Positions 4,803 to 5,732 of a DNA stretch of 5,732 bases are shown here, one piece after another. The DNA comes from an uncultured cyanobacterium (GTDB lineage Bacteria > Cyanobacteriota > Cyanobacteriia > PCC-6307 > Cyanobiaceae). The stretch lies in contig CAIZOZ010000226.1 in the NCBI GenBank assembly GCA_903934745.1, forward strand, positions 1 through 5,732. The letters are read 5' to 3'. The notes below the pieces were generated by a model. That model was not told the DNA's origin and searched no databases. It saw nothing but the letters and a program-made list of their open reading frames with translations. A program made the position numbers and the translations under genes. How positions within the stretch are numbered: position 1 is the stretch's first letter; each line of letters starts with the position of its first letter.

Positions 4803-5732
4803 GTGGATTCCCATGCCCGGCTGCATGCTGAACTGATCGCCTTTATCCGTCAACACTGTCCGGCCCGTGACCAGCGTCATCTGGTGCTCCTGGGTTGGAT
4901 GGTGGCCGGGTTGCTCCTGAGCCAGACGGTCTGTTTCGATCACTGGAAAACCCGGCTGCCATTGGGGAACTGCCTGGCTTCCAGCTGGCAGCGGCGTTGC
5001 CAGCGCTGGTTGAACAACAGCCGGATTGATCCTGAACGGCTTTACAGCCCGTTGATTCTCTGGGCGATCCAGGGCTGGCAGAACCCAGGCCACACCTTGC
5101 CTCTGGCTCTTGATACCACCATGCTCTGGAACCGCATCTGCGTGGTGGTGCTCTCGGTGGTCTGCCATGGCCGGGCCATACCGCTGCTGTGGCAGACGCT
5201 CGAACACCCCAGTGCCAGCGTCAGCGCAGCCGTCTCCATCGGCCTGCTGGAGAAAGCCAATCGGCTTCTGGCTGGATTCGGGGCGATCACGCTGCTGGCC
5301 GATCGCGCTTTCCCCTGCGCTGAACTCTTGAGCTGGTTCCACGGCAGGGACCGCTGGAGCTATGTGATGCGCCTGCCAGGCGACACCGAGATCCACGGCA
5401 CCGCAGCGCCTCTCGGTTGCCAGGTTCGCCGGTTGCGCTTGCGCCGTGGGCAATGTCGTGGTTTCCGTGGCATCCGGCTCTGGGCTGATGGCAGCCACAG
5501 CGCCAACCTGGTGTTGGCCCATCCCATCGGCTTGGAGGTGGAGGAGCCCTGGTACCTGATCAGCAACGCTGAACCTGCTCTGGATCTGGTGTGGAGCTAC
5601 GGCCGGCGCTTCTGCTGCGAACAGTTGTTCCGTGATCAGAAATCAGGTGTGTTTCAGCTGGAGGACAGCGGCTTGCGGGATCCCGAGCGGATCAATCGGC
5701 TGCTGCTGGTGGTCGCGATCGCTGTGCTGGCA
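4803..5732 (+). CDS. IS4-family DDE transposase, partial at right edge
   Basis: The frame is open from 4770, after a TGA at 4767, to the window end. It gives 310 residues from GTG 4803, the first plausible start; no clear Shine-Dalgarno precedes it, which is common for transposases. Catalytic residues are all present: first Asp in LALDTTMLWN (D104), second Asp in LLADRAF (D167), and Glu in YGRRFCCEQLFRDQKSG (E273). The last stretch is an exact IS4 signature Y-(2)-R-(3)-E-(6)-K with Y266, R269, E273 and K280. The N-terminal 100 residues are helical and Arg/Trp-rich (SWQRRCQRWLNNSRI), probably for DNA binding. There are no frameshifts, so the visible part looks functional. It catalyses cut-and-paste movement of its own IS. 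It is divergent from the defence-type operon. Its codon use resembles its neighbours, and it contains the only HIP1 site seen. Confidence 0.92.
   Translation, partial: MDSHARLHAELIAFIRQHCPARDQRHLVLLGWMVAGLLLSQTVCFDHWKTRLPLGNCLASSWQRRCQRWLNNSRIDPERLYSPLILWAIQGWQNPGHTLPLALDTTMLWNRICVVVLSVVCHGRAIPLLWQTLEHPSASVSAAVSIGLLEKANRLLAGFGAITLLADRAFPCAELLSWFHGRDRWSYVMRLPGDTEIHGTAAPLGCQVRRLRLRRGQCRGFRGIRLWADGSHSANLVLAHPIGLEVEEPWYLISNAEPALDLVWSYGRRFCCEQLFRDQKSGVFQLEDSGLRDPERINRLLLVVAIAVLA
5715..5722. other. HIP1 octamer
   Basis: GCGATCGC, the highly iterated palindrome of cyanobacterial genomes, inside the transposase gene. It is the only copy I found, so it supports but does not prove a cyanobacterial host. 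Confidence 0.6.

Larger units (their letters stand above)
4741..5732 (+). mobile_element. IS4-family insertion sequence, left part (cut by window)
   Basis: The element is defined by its IS4-type transposase, which runs to the right edge. The right end and terminal inverted repeat are outside the window, so the left end cannot be fixed by comparison. It should lie between about 4610, where methylase-like sequence is still recognisable, and about 4770, just before the transposase frame opens. The start given is a guess at the base after the short inverted repeat. The IS points away from the operon, and I see no convincing outward -35/-10 promoter in its left end. The element is the likely cause of the methylase truncation. 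Confidence 0.75.

Noticed and set aside
4740..5522. Long minus-strand ORF of 260 codons opposite the transposase
   Set aside because: The plus frame has a full D-D-E set and IS4 signature; the minus frame has no recognisable motif and is a GC-rich shadow.

Overview
The window looks like an accessory (defence-type) locus of a GC-rich cyanobacterium. The evidence for the host is thin: one HIP1 octamer (GCGATCGC) and a transposase that resembles, from memory, IS copies common in Synechococcus/Cyanobium-type genomes. No housekeeping gene is present to fix the taxon.

From about 4780 down to position 1, the minus strand carries one tightly packed operon of six genes. In transcription order they are: (1) a 5'-truncated Eco57I/PglX-like adenine methyltransferase, with only the C-terminal specificity/helical part and a winged-helix tail left; (2) a 421-aa RecF/OLD-like AAA ATPase; (3) a 210-aa acidic-motif protein that looks like a TOPRIM-type partner; (4) a 72-aa protein made almost entirely of a 7-residue repeat, encoded by a 21-bp tandem repeat; (5) a 142-aa protein of unknown function; (6) the first 184 residues of another unknown protein that runs off the left edge. 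Nearly every junction is a 4-nt ATGA stop/start overlap, and most starts have a clear Shine-Dalgarno, so the set was built as one translationally coupled unit. The methylase remnant plus ATPase plus small partner resembles the mad2-mad3-mad4 part of the MADS (methylation-associated defence) system. That assignment comes from recalled family resemblance, with DISARM/BREX-type methylases and PARIS-like ATPase/TOPRIM pairs as alternatives. Genes 4 to 6 do not match MADS components I know and are the candidate new part.

On the plus strand from about 4741 to the right edge is the left part of an IS4-family insertion sequence. Its transposase has a complete D-D-E set and a perfect Y-(2)-R-(3)-E-(6)-K signature and is cut by the window end. 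It lies divergently against the 5' end of the methylase, whose catalytic N-terminal half is missing at that point. The simplest reading is that the IS inserted into, or mediated a deletion in, the methylase gene, which would have disabled modification and separated the operon from its original promoter. The genes downstream of the junction remain open.
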